Source: Sedimenticola sp. (GTDB taxonomy: Bacteria; Pseudomonadota; Gammaproteobacteria; Chromatiales; Chromatiaceae). Taken from it: a stretch of 17,610 nucleotides of DNA. Positions 1-6,138 of the stretch are shown piece after piece. The number at the start of each line of letters is the position of its first letter. The stretch's first letter is position 1. The stretch is from NCBI GenBank assembly GCA_027038775.1, contig JALWGP010000032.1:1-17610 (forward strand), written 5' to 3'. The notes under the pieces are model-generated. The model was given only the letters and a program-made list of their open reading frames with translations, ran no database searches and was not told the DNA's origin. Made by a program: the position numbers and the translations under genes.

Positions 1-127
1 GCGCCCGGGCGGCACCCGGGCGGAGGCGCTCCGTGCCGCGGAGGTGTGGCTGGAGAGCATCCGGGACGATCCCGCGGAGCTGCTGCGCGCCATCTTCCGC
101 GGGCAACGGGAGGAGGGAATGCCGTGA
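1..127 (+). CDS. C-terminal end of a BatB-type VWA/TPR protein (partial)
   Basis: The reading frame is open from the left window edge to the TGA at 125-127 and gives about 41 residues, including WLESIRDDPAELLRAIFRGQ. That Trp-Leu-Glu...Asp-Asp-Pro...Leu-Leu-Arg pattern is the usual tail of Bat-operon proteins that join a von Willebrand A domain to TPR repeats (BatB/BatC type). Such proteins are membrane-associated and belong to the Bat aerotolerance cluster. Only the tail is visible, so the VWA and TPR parts are inferred from the tail motif and from the batD-like gene that follows. The stop overlaps the GTG start of the next gene (GTGA), which points to translational coupling. I am fairly sure of the reading frame and moderately sure of the family. 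Confidence 0.65.
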   Translation, partial: RPGGTRAEALRAAEVWLESIRDDPAELLRAIFRGQREEGMP

Positions 128-1389
128 GGCCGATCGTGCTGTCGCTGCTGCTGTGGTCCTGGATCCAGGCGGGCTGGGCCGAGCCCTTCCTCGAGGCGTC
201 GCTCGACCCCCCCGATCCCTGGGTCCAGCAGCAGGTGCGCTACCGGGTGCGCCTCTACCGCGATTCCCACCTGCAGCAGGGCCACTTTCTCGCGCCGGAG
301 ATCCCCGACGTGCTGGTACTCGATGCCGGCGGCACCCCTGAACCCCGCCGGGTGGTGCGGGGAGGCAGGGAGATGGAGCTGCTGGAGCAGGAATGGCTGC
401 TCTTTCCGCAGCGCAGCGGCCAGATCGTGCTGCCGCCACCGGTCTTCAGCGGGCGCGACTTCTACCTGCGCGGAGCGCCGTTACCGCTGAACGTGAAGCC
501 GCGCCCGCCGGGAAGCGGCGACTTCCCCTGGCTGGTGACCACCCGGCTGGAGATCGTGGAACAGTGGAGCGGTCCCCTGGAGGGGTTGCGCCCGGGCGAG
601 CACCGGGTTCGCCGCATCCGTCTGCGCGCCCTCGCGCAGACCGGGGCCCAGCTGCCGATCCCGGTGATGGCGCCGGTGGCGGGCTTCGAGATCCAGCCCC
701 TGCCGGCACGACTCTCCTGGCGCTTCGAGGAAGGGGTGCTTTGGGGCGAGCGCGTCCACGCCTTCCGTTACCTGGCCACGGGCGAGGCGGAGGGAGCGCT
801 GCCGCCCCTGGTGGTGAGATGGTGGGACCCGGAACGGGCGGGGGTGCAGGAGAAGCGGCTGCCGGCCAGGCCCTACCGGATTCTCGCCGGCGAGACACCG
901 GGGGTCCGGCCGGCGCCGGCGGAGGAGCGGGAACCGGGAGAAGGGGGCGAGGAGGAGGCGTCGGCGGGCGCGGGCCTGCCTCTGTTCCTGGGCGCCGCGG
1001 GCCTGGTGGTGATGGCGGCGTTGCTCCGGTACGGTCGCTTGGGGCTCGCCCTTTGGCTCTCCTGGCTGGCCGCGCAGGTGCGGTTGTGGTCCGCCTGCCT
1101 GCGCGGTGACTGCCGGCGCGCGACGAGGGTGCTGGTGGAGTGGCGCAGGCTGCACGGCTGGCCCCCGATGGAACCGGTGACCCGCCGCGCCTGGGAGGCG
1201 CTGGACCGTGCCTGTTACGGGGAAGGGGAGAGCGCATGGTCCGGGCGCCAGGGTTGGCCCGGCCTGCGCAGGCTGGTGGGACGCCCGGCACGGGAGCGGG
1301 ACCCCGGCTGTGCCGGCGACCCCCTGCCACCCTTGTGGTGTAGCGGAAAGCGCCCCGGCAACCGGGCGATCACCCGCCGGAGGGGGTGA
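124..1389 (+). CDS. batD: BatD-like aerotolerance protein, compact form
   Basis: A predicted exported, membrane-anchored protein of 421 residues, read as BatD, whose molecular function in the Bat (Bacteroides aerotolerance) operon is not established. The GTG start at 124 is chosen because AGGAGG lies at 111-116 with 7-bp spacing and because it opens directly on a signal peptide (cut near AGWA|EP). Residues about 20-280 are beta-rich with paired features such as EWLLFPQRSGQIVLPPPVF, typical of BatD immunoglobulin-like modules. A membrane segment lies at about 286-306 and a cytoplasmic tail follows. At 421 residues it is shorter than many BatD proteins (about 550-600), so it probably has fewer beta modules. 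The last 20 bp overlap the convergent gene. The upstream BatB-type tail supports the call. Confidence 0.75.
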   Translation: MRPIVLSLLLWSWIQAGWAEPFLEASLDPPDPWVQQQVRYRVRLYRDSHLQQGHFLAPEIPDVLVLDAGGTPEPRRVVRGGREMELLEQEWLLFPQRSGQIVLPPPVFSGRDFYLRGAPLPLNVKPRPPGSGDFPWLVTTRLEIVEQWSGPLEGLRPGEHRVRRIRLRALAQTGAQLPIPVMAPVAGFEIQPLPARLSWRFEEGVLWGERVHAFRYLATGEAEGALPPLVVRWWDPERAGVQEKRLPARPYRILAGETPGVRPAPAEEREPGEGGEEEASAGAGLPLFLGAAGLVVMAALLRYGRLGLALWLSWLAAQVRLWSACLRGDCRRATRVLVEWRRLHGWPPMEPVTRRAWEALDRACYGEGESAWSGRQGWPGLRRLVGRPARERDPGCAGDPLPPLWCSGKRPGNRAITRRRG

Positions 1390-2434
1390 GCGCTTCGGCA
1401 GGCGACCCGGCGGGCGGGGCCTCGGCCGCCGGAGTCTCCGCCGTGGGTGGCGCCTCCTGGTAGTAGTAGTCGTAGTTGCGGTGCAGGCGGTTGGTGAAGC
1501 TCCAGGCTTCGCTGAAAGAGAGACCGTTGCCCTTGGGCAGGATCACCTTGATGTAGAGTCCCTCGTCGTGCTTCCGCTTGAGCCCGGCCAGGATGGCGTC
1601 CAGTTTCTTGCGGGAGACGGCCTTGAACTCTCCCTCGCCGCCCTCGCGCCACTCGATGTGGTACTTGCCCTTGCGCTTGTAGTAGCGCACCTCCACCAGG
1701 TAACGGCCCTTGGGGGAGCGGGCGGGGCGCACCAGCCGGTCGTACTTCACCTTGAGGGTGTCGTAGTCGCCCGCCAGCTGCAGGTACTTCTCTTCCACGC
1801 TCTGGCGCTCCTCCCGCGCCTGGGCCAGCTGCTGCTCCTGGATCTGCAGCTTGCTCTTGAGAGCGGCCACCTGGAGGGACTTGCGCGACAGCTCCTCCTT
1901 GAGCTCGAGGTGGGCCCGCTGCAGTTCTTCCAGCTCCTGGCGTGCCTGGCGTCTCTCCTCCAGCGCCGTACGCCGTGCCTCCTGGGCCGCCTCCCGGTCG
2001 AGCATCAGCTGGGCGGCCTGCTGGGCCAGGCTGTTGCGCTCCTCCAGCAGCGCCTCCAGCTGCAGGTCGCGGTCGGCGATGGCGCGTGCGCGCACCTCAT
2101 TCTGTTCCTGCAGCCGCGCCACCCGCCCTTCCAGCTCGGCGATGCGCTCGTCGGCGGCGCGCAGCTGCTCCAGGGCCGCCTCCAGCTGGGCGCGGATGCT
2201 CTGCTTCTCCTTGCCGGCGGCGCGCGCCAGCTCCATCGCCTCCCGCTCCGCCTGCAGGGTGGCGCGCAGCTCCTTCACCAGCTCCATGTTGCGCAGCAGC
2301 ACCACCACCATGGAGATGAGGAAGATCATCACCACCACGGTCATGATGTCGGTGAAGGAGGGCCAGAAGCTCTCGTTGCCCCGGTTTTCCTGCCGGTTCA
2401 GGCGAAGGTCGACGAAGCCGCCGCTCTCGTTCAT
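1370..2434 (-). CDS. ExbD/MotB-like single-span membrane protein with long coiled coil
   Basis: 354 residues. The N-terminus is cytoplasmic, then FWPSFTDIMTVVVMIFLI opens a single membrane helix (about 29-48) with Asp29 at its start. That is the position of the proton-carrying Asp in MotB, TolR and ExbD. Residues 49-232 are an almost unbroken heptad-rich, Glu/Arg/Gln-rich coiled coil. Residues about 241-326 form a compact predicted alpha/beta domain (strands around YLVEVRYY and YIKVILP, helix around FSEAWSFTNRLH). The last 28 residues are a Pro/Ala-rich tail. I see no OmpA-like peptidoglycan-binding motif. The C-terminal domain might be a distant ExbD/TolR-type fold, which is inference. ATG overlaps the TGA of the upstream ExbB-like gene (ATGA), so the two are surely co-translated and probably form one proton-driven complex. 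Its physiological target is unknown. Confidence 0.7.
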   Translation of the reverse strand: MNESGGFVDLRLNRQENRGNESFWPSFTDIMTVVVMIFLISMVVVLLRNMELVKELRATLQAEREAMELARAAGKEKQSIRAQLEAALEQLRAADERIAELEGRVARLQEQNEVRARAIADRDLQLEALLEERNSLAQQAAQLMLDREAAQEARRTALEERRQARQELEELQRAHLELKEELSRKSLQVAALKSKLQIQEQQLAQAREERQSVEEKYLQLAGDYDTLKVKYDRLVRPARSPKGRYLVEVRYYKRKGKYHIEWREGGEGEFKAVSRKKLDAILAGLKRKHDEGLYIKVILPKGNGLSFSEAWSFTNRLHRNYDYYYQEAPPTAETPAAEAPPAGSPAEALTPSGG

Positions 2435-3360
2435 TCGCCATCCCGCAGGCGAAAGCCCTTGCGCAGCAGTTCGATGATGGTGACCATGTCGAGGTCGGTC
2501 TTCTCCGAGCGCTCCTGGTACTGGTCCACCGCCTTCAGCAGCTGGGTCTCCACCTTCATGATCAGCTTGTGGGACTTCTCCATGCGATTCACCAGGTTCT
2601 GCAGCGAGCGCACCAGGCCGGTGAACTCGTACAGGGTGGTCTCCGGTTCCACCTGGAACCGGGGCGCCAGGTAGGTGGTGCTCACCTGTTCCACGGCGCT
2701 GAGCAGGTTGGTCTGGGCGTCGGTGAGCTTGAGGTAGAAGTAGCCGTAGAAGAGATAGCAGACGATGGCGGTGAGGGTGGTGGAGAGGGCGGTGGACATG
2801 CCGTGGATCACCAACCCCATGCCGCTCACGTTCACCGTGTTCTCCAGCAGGTCCGAGGCGCCGACGAGGGCAATGGAGAGGGAGACGATGGTGCCGAACA
2901 CCCCGGTGAGAATGAGGATGTTGCTCACGTACTTGGGGAAGCTGGTGCGCGTGCTCTCGCTGGCGAGCAGCGTGCTGGCCAGGGCCGCCTGGTTGATGGG
3001 CGTGGCCGATTCGAAGAGCTGCTGCATGGTATGGAAACGGCGGGCGATGAGGGACCCCTCGGGCACGCCCTCGAGCAGCTCCTCCTCGTCGAGGTCGTGG
3101 TTGCGGATGAACCGGGCCAGGGCCGACTCCTCGTGCACGTAGTCGAGGAAGATGGTGACCATGCGCAGCACGCCCAGGGCGAAGAGCAGCAGGATGGCGC
3201 CGTTCACCACCAGGCCCAGGGTGGTGAGCTGGTTTTCCAGGTAGATGTCGCGCAGGAGATCGAACTTCCAGGAGACGACGCCGGCAAAGACCACCGCCAC
3301 CAGCAGCATGAGCAGCAGGGTGTTGCGGCTGAAATGGGGACGGAAGGAGATGACCTGCAA
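2431..3360 (-). CDS. MotA/TolQ/ExbB-family proton channel subunit
   Basis: 309 residues with four predicted membrane helices at about 13-31, 46-69, 146-168 and 187-209, plus a large cytoplasmic part between helices 2 and 3, the layout of MotA/TolQ/ExbB. Helix 3 contains GVFGTIVSLSIAL and helix 4 follows HGMSTALSTTLTAIVCYLFYG; their Gly-Thr and Thr-Thr positions match the pore-lining residues of the family. Residues 210-309 are a cytoplasmic, partly coiled tail. The start is TTG at 3358-3360, chosen because AAGAGG sits 9 bp upstream; no ATG gives a complete first helix. A promoter candidate lies 31 bp upstream. The next gene encodes the Asp-bearing partner. TonB, TolA or flagellar genes are absent nearby, so the driven process cannot be named. 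Confidence 0.8.
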   Translation of the reverse strand: MQVISFRPHFSRNTLLLMLLVAVVFAGVVSWKFDLLRDIYLENQLTTLGLVVNGAILLLFALGVLRMVTIFLDYVHEESALARFIRNHDLDEEELLEGVPEGSLIARRFHTMQQLFESATPINQAALASTLLASESTRTSFPKYVSNILILTGVFGTIVSLSIALVGASDLLENTVNVSGMGLVIHGMSTALSTTLTAIVCYLFYGYFYLKLTDAQTNLLSAVEQVSTTYLAPRFQVEPETTLYEFTGLVRSLQNLVNRMEKSHKLIMKVETQLLKAVDQYQERSEKTDLDMVTIIELLRKGFRLRDGE

Positions 3361-3390
3361 CGCACTGAACCTCTTGCCGGTTTTGCGCCG

Positions 3391-3419
3391 ATCTTATCGA
3401 CCGGCCGGCCGGAAGTCCA
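3391..3419 (-). promoter_or_regulatory. Candidate sigma-70 promoter of the ExbB-like operon
   Basis: Read on the minus strand, TGGACT (3414-3419) and TAAGAT (3391-3396) are separated by 17 bp, with four of six matches to each consensus box. The -10 box ends about 31 bp before the TTG start of the ExbB-like gene. The spacer contains the perfect palindrome CCGGCCGGCCGG at 3401-3412, which could be a binding site. This is pattern matching only. Confidence 0.35.
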
Positions 3420-3463
3420 TCCGCGGCTTTTCTCCAGGCGTTTCCGGCCCTATCATGGCCGCC

Positions 3464-4267
3464 ATGCCGAACCTCTTCGAACTGACCACTGCGGCGCTGC
3501 TCGAAAGCGACCTGGACGGGAAGCTGGAACAAGCGGAGCGGCTGGCCGTCCTGTACCGCGATGGTCGGCTCGACGTCGCGCTGCGCCCCCAGCTTCCAGG
3601 CACCCTCGAAGCGGGAAGACCCGGGCGCCCGGTACTGGTCCCGCCGCGCGAGGTGCCGAAGCGGCGCCTCGGTTCGGCGGAGGGGCGCGCGGCCATGCTC
3701 CACGCCATTGCCCACATCGAGTTCAACGCCATCAACCTGGCGCTGGACGCCGTGGTGCGCTTTCAACAGATGCCGGAGGCCTTCCGCGCCGACTGGCTCC
3801 GGGTGGCACAGGAGGAGGTGCACCACTTCCGGCTGGTACGTGGGCGCCTGCGCGACCTTGGGCGTGACTACGGCGACTTTCCTGCCCACGACGGTCTCTG
3901 GGCGCTGGCCCGGGAGACGGCGGCGGACCCCCTGCTGCGCATGGCGCTGGTGCCCAGGGTGATGGAAGCCAGGGGGCTGGACGTGACGCCAGGAATCATG
4001 GAGAGGTTCTGCGCCGCGGGCGACCGGGAGACGGTCGCGGTACTGGAGGTGATCCTGCGCGACGAGATCGGCCACGTGGAGGCGGGCAGCCGATGGTTCC
4101 GCCACCTGTGTGGCGAGCGCGGGCTGGAACCCGAAAAGACCTACTTCGAACTGCTCGGCCGCCACCTGGGCAACCGCGTCTCTTGTCCGCTGCACCACGA
4201 GGCACGACGGGCGGCGGGCTTTTCCCACAGTGAACTGGAACGGCTGGAACAGCTATGCAGAAGGTGA
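3464..4267 (+). CDS. DUF455 ferritin-like (diiron-type) protein
   Basis: 267 residues from ATG 3464 (MPNLFEL); ATG 3455, three codons earlier and in frame, is the alternative and neither has a clear ribosome-binding site. The sequence matches the DUF455 family closely: the segments ALVPRVMEARGLDVTPG, HAIAHIEFNAINLALDA and DYGDFPAHDGLW are its hallmarks. Putative metal ligands of a four-helix ferritin-like bundle are Glu86, Glu118 with His121 (ExxH), Glu168, and Glu201 with His204 (ExxH), the set expected for a diiron centre. No signal peptide is present, so it is cytoplasmic. Members are annotated only as ferritin-like or uncharacterised; relation to the MiaE-type tRNA hydroxylases is sometimes suggested but not shown here. 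Its stop overlaps the next gene by 13 bp. Confidence 0.85.
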   Translation: MPNLFELTTAALLESDLDGKLEQAERLAVLYRDGRLDVALRPQLPGTLEAGRPGRPVLVPPREVPKRRLGSAEGRAAMLHAIAHIEFNAINLALDAVVRFQQMPEAFRADWLRVAQEEVHHFRLVRGRLRDLGRDYGDFPAHDGLWALARETAADPLLRMALVPRVMEARGLDVTPGIMERFCAAGDRETVAVLEVILRDEIGHVEAGSRWFRHLCGERGLEPEKTYFELLGRHLGNRVSCPLHHEARRAAGFSHSELERLEQLCRR

Positions 4268-4941
4268 TGGGTCTGTTGCTGCTGGCGCTCGCCGGCACCG
4301 CCGCTGCCCAGCAGGTGGACCTGCTGGTGTACCGGGTGGAAGAGAAAGGGGTGGCGCCCTATATCAGCCGCATCCTGGTCTCCGACGCCTTCGTGCGCAT
4401 CGACGAGGGCGAGGATTCGCCCAACGGCTACACCCTCTATAACCGGGTTTCCCACCGTATCTACAACGTGGACCCCGAAGAGGAGACGGTGCTGGTGCTG
4501 CAGCCACCGGTGGTGCAGCCCCGGCCGCCGGAAGGATTCTCCGTGGATGCCGCGCTCCTGAGCGATCCCGGGGCGCCGCCGGTGGCCGGCCGTTCACCCC
4601 GGAGGCTCGAACTGCGCGCCGCCGGCCGGCTCTGCCGGACGCTGCAGGTGGTGGAGGGGCTCATGCCGCGGGCGGTGCAGGGGCTGCGGGAGTTGCGGCT
4701 GGCGCTGGCACGGTTGCAGGGGACGCCTGCCGGGGACGAGGGCGCGGATCCCTGCGAGCTCGCCGAGTATGTCTACGTACCGGCGCGCGCCCTCGAGCAC
4801 GGGTTGCCGCTGGTGGACCTCATGGAGGGGAAGCAGCAGGTGCTGCTCGATTTCGATCCGGCATTCGAGGTGCCCGAAGAGGTGTTCCAGGTACCCGAAA
4901 GCTACGATCGCGTGGTACCGCCGCCCCTCGTGGAACACTGA
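4255..4941 (+). CDS. Exported protein of unknown function
   Basis: 228 residues. The N-terminus MQKVMGLLLLALAGTAAAQQ is a clear Sec signal peptide with a likely cut after Ala18, so the mature protein of about 210 residues should be periplasmic. I do not recognise the family. The mature part starts with a beta-rich segment in which YISRILVSDAFVRID and YTLYNRVSHRIYNVD look like repeated strands. A helical middle part follows (about 119-153) and two cysteines, Cys127 and Cys167, could form a disulfide. The ATG at 4255 is preferred over ATG 4267 because only the former provides a Lys in the signal peptide. It overlaps the DUF455 gene by 13 bp, so the two are likely co-expressed, but no functional link is evident. 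A 153-bp non-coding stretch follows. Confidence 0.7.
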   Translation: MQKVMGLLLLALAGTAAAQQVDLLVYRVEEKGVAPYISRILVSDAFVRIDEGEDSPNGYTLYNRVSHRIYNVDPEEETVLVLQPPVVQPRPPEGFSVDAALLSDPGAPPVAGRSPRRLELRAAGRLCRTLQVVEGLMPRAVQGLRELRLALARLQGTPAGDEGADPCELAEYVYVPARALEHGLPLVDLMEGKQQVLLDFDPAFEVPEEVFQVPESYDRVVPPPLVEH

Positions 4942-4978
4942 CCGGGAACGGATCACCGGGGGCCCCTCCATTTTCCGC

Positions 4979-5007
4979 TTGTATCGTGCGCTACGGGCAC
5001 TTACGCT
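4979..5007 (+). promoter_or_regulatory. Weak candidate promoter before the sensor operon
   Basis: In the 153-bp gap 4942-5094, TTGTAT (4979-4984) and TACGCT (5002-5007) stand 17 bp apart, about 90 bp before the start of the binding-protein gene. Both boxes are weak matches. The rest of the gap contains only GC-rich short inverted segments around 5015-5060 and no clear terminator. The gap is the only place where the four-gene operon could have its own promoter, unless it reads through from the left. Confidence 0.22.
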
Positions 5008-5094
5008 GGTCCCGGGGAATGGAACTTTGTTTCCGGGGGCCGGGATTCCGGTTCGCAGCCGGGTTTTCCAAAAGGGGAGGCAACAGGGACGGGA

Positions 5095-6138
5095 GTGCAT
5101 AGGATCATCGACCACATCAACGGGGCCTTGGCTCGGCCGGGTGTACGGGCGGCACTCTTCCTGCTGTTTCTGCTGCAGGGGTGCACGGAAGAGAAGCAGC
5201 CTGTCGTTACCCTGGGCGCACAGGCTTCGGTGCAGAATGCCCTCGTCTGGGTCGCGAAGGAACAAGGCATCTTCGCGCAGGAGGGGGTGGAGGTGAAGAT
5301 CAAGCCTTATCCCAGTGGAAAGCGGGCGCTGGAGGGTATGCTGCGGGGCGAAGTGGAGCTGGCGGTGATGGCGGAGACGCCGCTGGCCATCGCGGCGCCG
5401 GCACACCCCCGGTTGCGCATCTTCGCCACCCTGGGAAAGAGCGACAACAACATCTGCGTGCTGGCCCGGCGCGACCGTGGGGTGGTCCGCCCGGAAGACC
5501 TCCGTGGCAAGCGGATCGCCACGCAACGGGGGTCCGCCGTCCACTTCTTCCTCTCGAGTTTCCTGCTGCAGGCAGGGTTGAGGCGGGACCAGGTGGAGCT
5601 TCGGTTCCTCGAGGTGGAGGAGCTGGCGGAGGCCTTCGCCCGGGGAGAGGTGGATGCCATCTCCATGCGGGACCCCGTCCTGGAACGGGCGGAGCAAATG
5701 GCCGGCGATGGCCGGTCGATTCGCCTGTGCAGCCCGGGCCTCTATACCAAGACCTACAACCTGGTGGGTTGGCGGGAGTTCTCCGGGCGCCACCCGGAAG
5801 CCATGGAGCGCATCCTGAGGGCCCTGTCCAGGGCGGCCCTGATGGTCCGGGAGGAACCGCGGGCGGCCCTGGCGGTGATGGAGAAGCGGCTGCAGATCGT
5901 GCCCGAGCGGCTGCAGCAGATCTGGTCCAATGTCAACTTTCGGCTCACACTGAACCAGGCCCTCCTGCTCAGTCTCCGGGAGGAGCTCCGATGGGCTGTC
6001 TCGGCCGGCCTGCTCGGCCCCGGCGTGCTCGAACCCGGGCGGCTGCCCGATTTTCTCGCCATGGTGGAAACGGCACCCCTGCAGAAGGTCCTGCCCGAGG
6101 CAGTGGGATTGATCGGGGTGGAGGAGAAAAACCCGTGA
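5095..6138 (+). CDS. NMT1/SsuA-like substrate-binding lipoprotein (solo)
   Basis: 347 residues. A hydrophobic segment (19-29) ends in the lipobox LLQGC, making Cys30 the likely lipidated residue, so the protein should be membrane-anchored on the periplasmic side. After it comes a type-2 periplasmic binding fold of the NMT1/THI5/SsuA group, which binds small compounds such as sulfonates, nitrate, pyrimidine precursors or taurine: strand VVTLGAQ, helix NALVWVAKEQGIFAQEGV, then DLRGKRIATQRGSAVHFFL and GEVDAISMRDPV. The ligand cannot be deduced. The GTG at 5095 is used; GGGGAGG at 5074-5080 is 14 bp away, so TTG 5128 is a possible alternative. There are no permease or ATPase genes. Its stop overlaps the kinase start (GTGA), which argues for a sensing rather than transport role (inference). 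Confidence 0.8.
   Translation: MHRIIDHINGALARPGVRAALFLLFLLQGCTEEKQPVVTLGAQASVQNALVWVAKEQGIFAQEGVEVKIKPYPSGKRALEGMLRGEVELAVMAETPLAIAAPAHPRLRIFATLGKSDNNICVLARRDRGVVRPEDLRGKRIATQRGSAVHFFLSSFLLQAGLRRDQVELRFLEVEELAEAFARGEVDAISMRDPVLERAEQMAGDGRSIRLCSPGLYTKTYNLVGWREFSGRHPEAMERILRALSRAALMVREEPRAALAVMEKRLQIVPERLQQIWSNVNFRLTLNQALLLSLREELRWAVSAGLLGPGVLEPGRLPDFLAMVETAPLQKVLPEAVGLIGVEEKNP

Noticed and set aside
1354..1367. Intrinsic terminator between batD and the coiled-coil gene
   Set aside because: Only a 5-bp stem with a 3-base loop inside coding sequence, and no T-run on either strand.
1208..2674. Plus-strand frame of 488 codons rich in Leu, Gln and His
   Set aside because: It is the complement of the coiled-coil gene, whose Gln/Glu/Leu codons produce this composition.
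1370..3360. Zorya-type defence system (ZorA/ZorB-like pair)
   Set aside because: The channel pair is similar in principle, but no ZorC, ZorD or ZorE gene is near, and the small subunit lacks the peptidoglycan-binding domain.
2435..4228. Upstream extension of the coiled-coil protein frame on the minus strand to 952 codons
   Set aside because: The extension runs antiparallel or out of frame through the ExbB-like and DUF455 genes. The ATG overlapping the ExbB-like stop is the natural start.
5015..5063. Inverted GC-rich segments upstream of the binding-protein gene as a riboswitch or terminator
   Set aside because: The pairing is 4-5 bp, interrupted, and matches no riboswitch class I know.
5095..6138. 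Part of an ABC importer
   Set aside because: No permease or ATP-binding subunit is encoded on either side; the gene is fused into a signalling operon by overlap.
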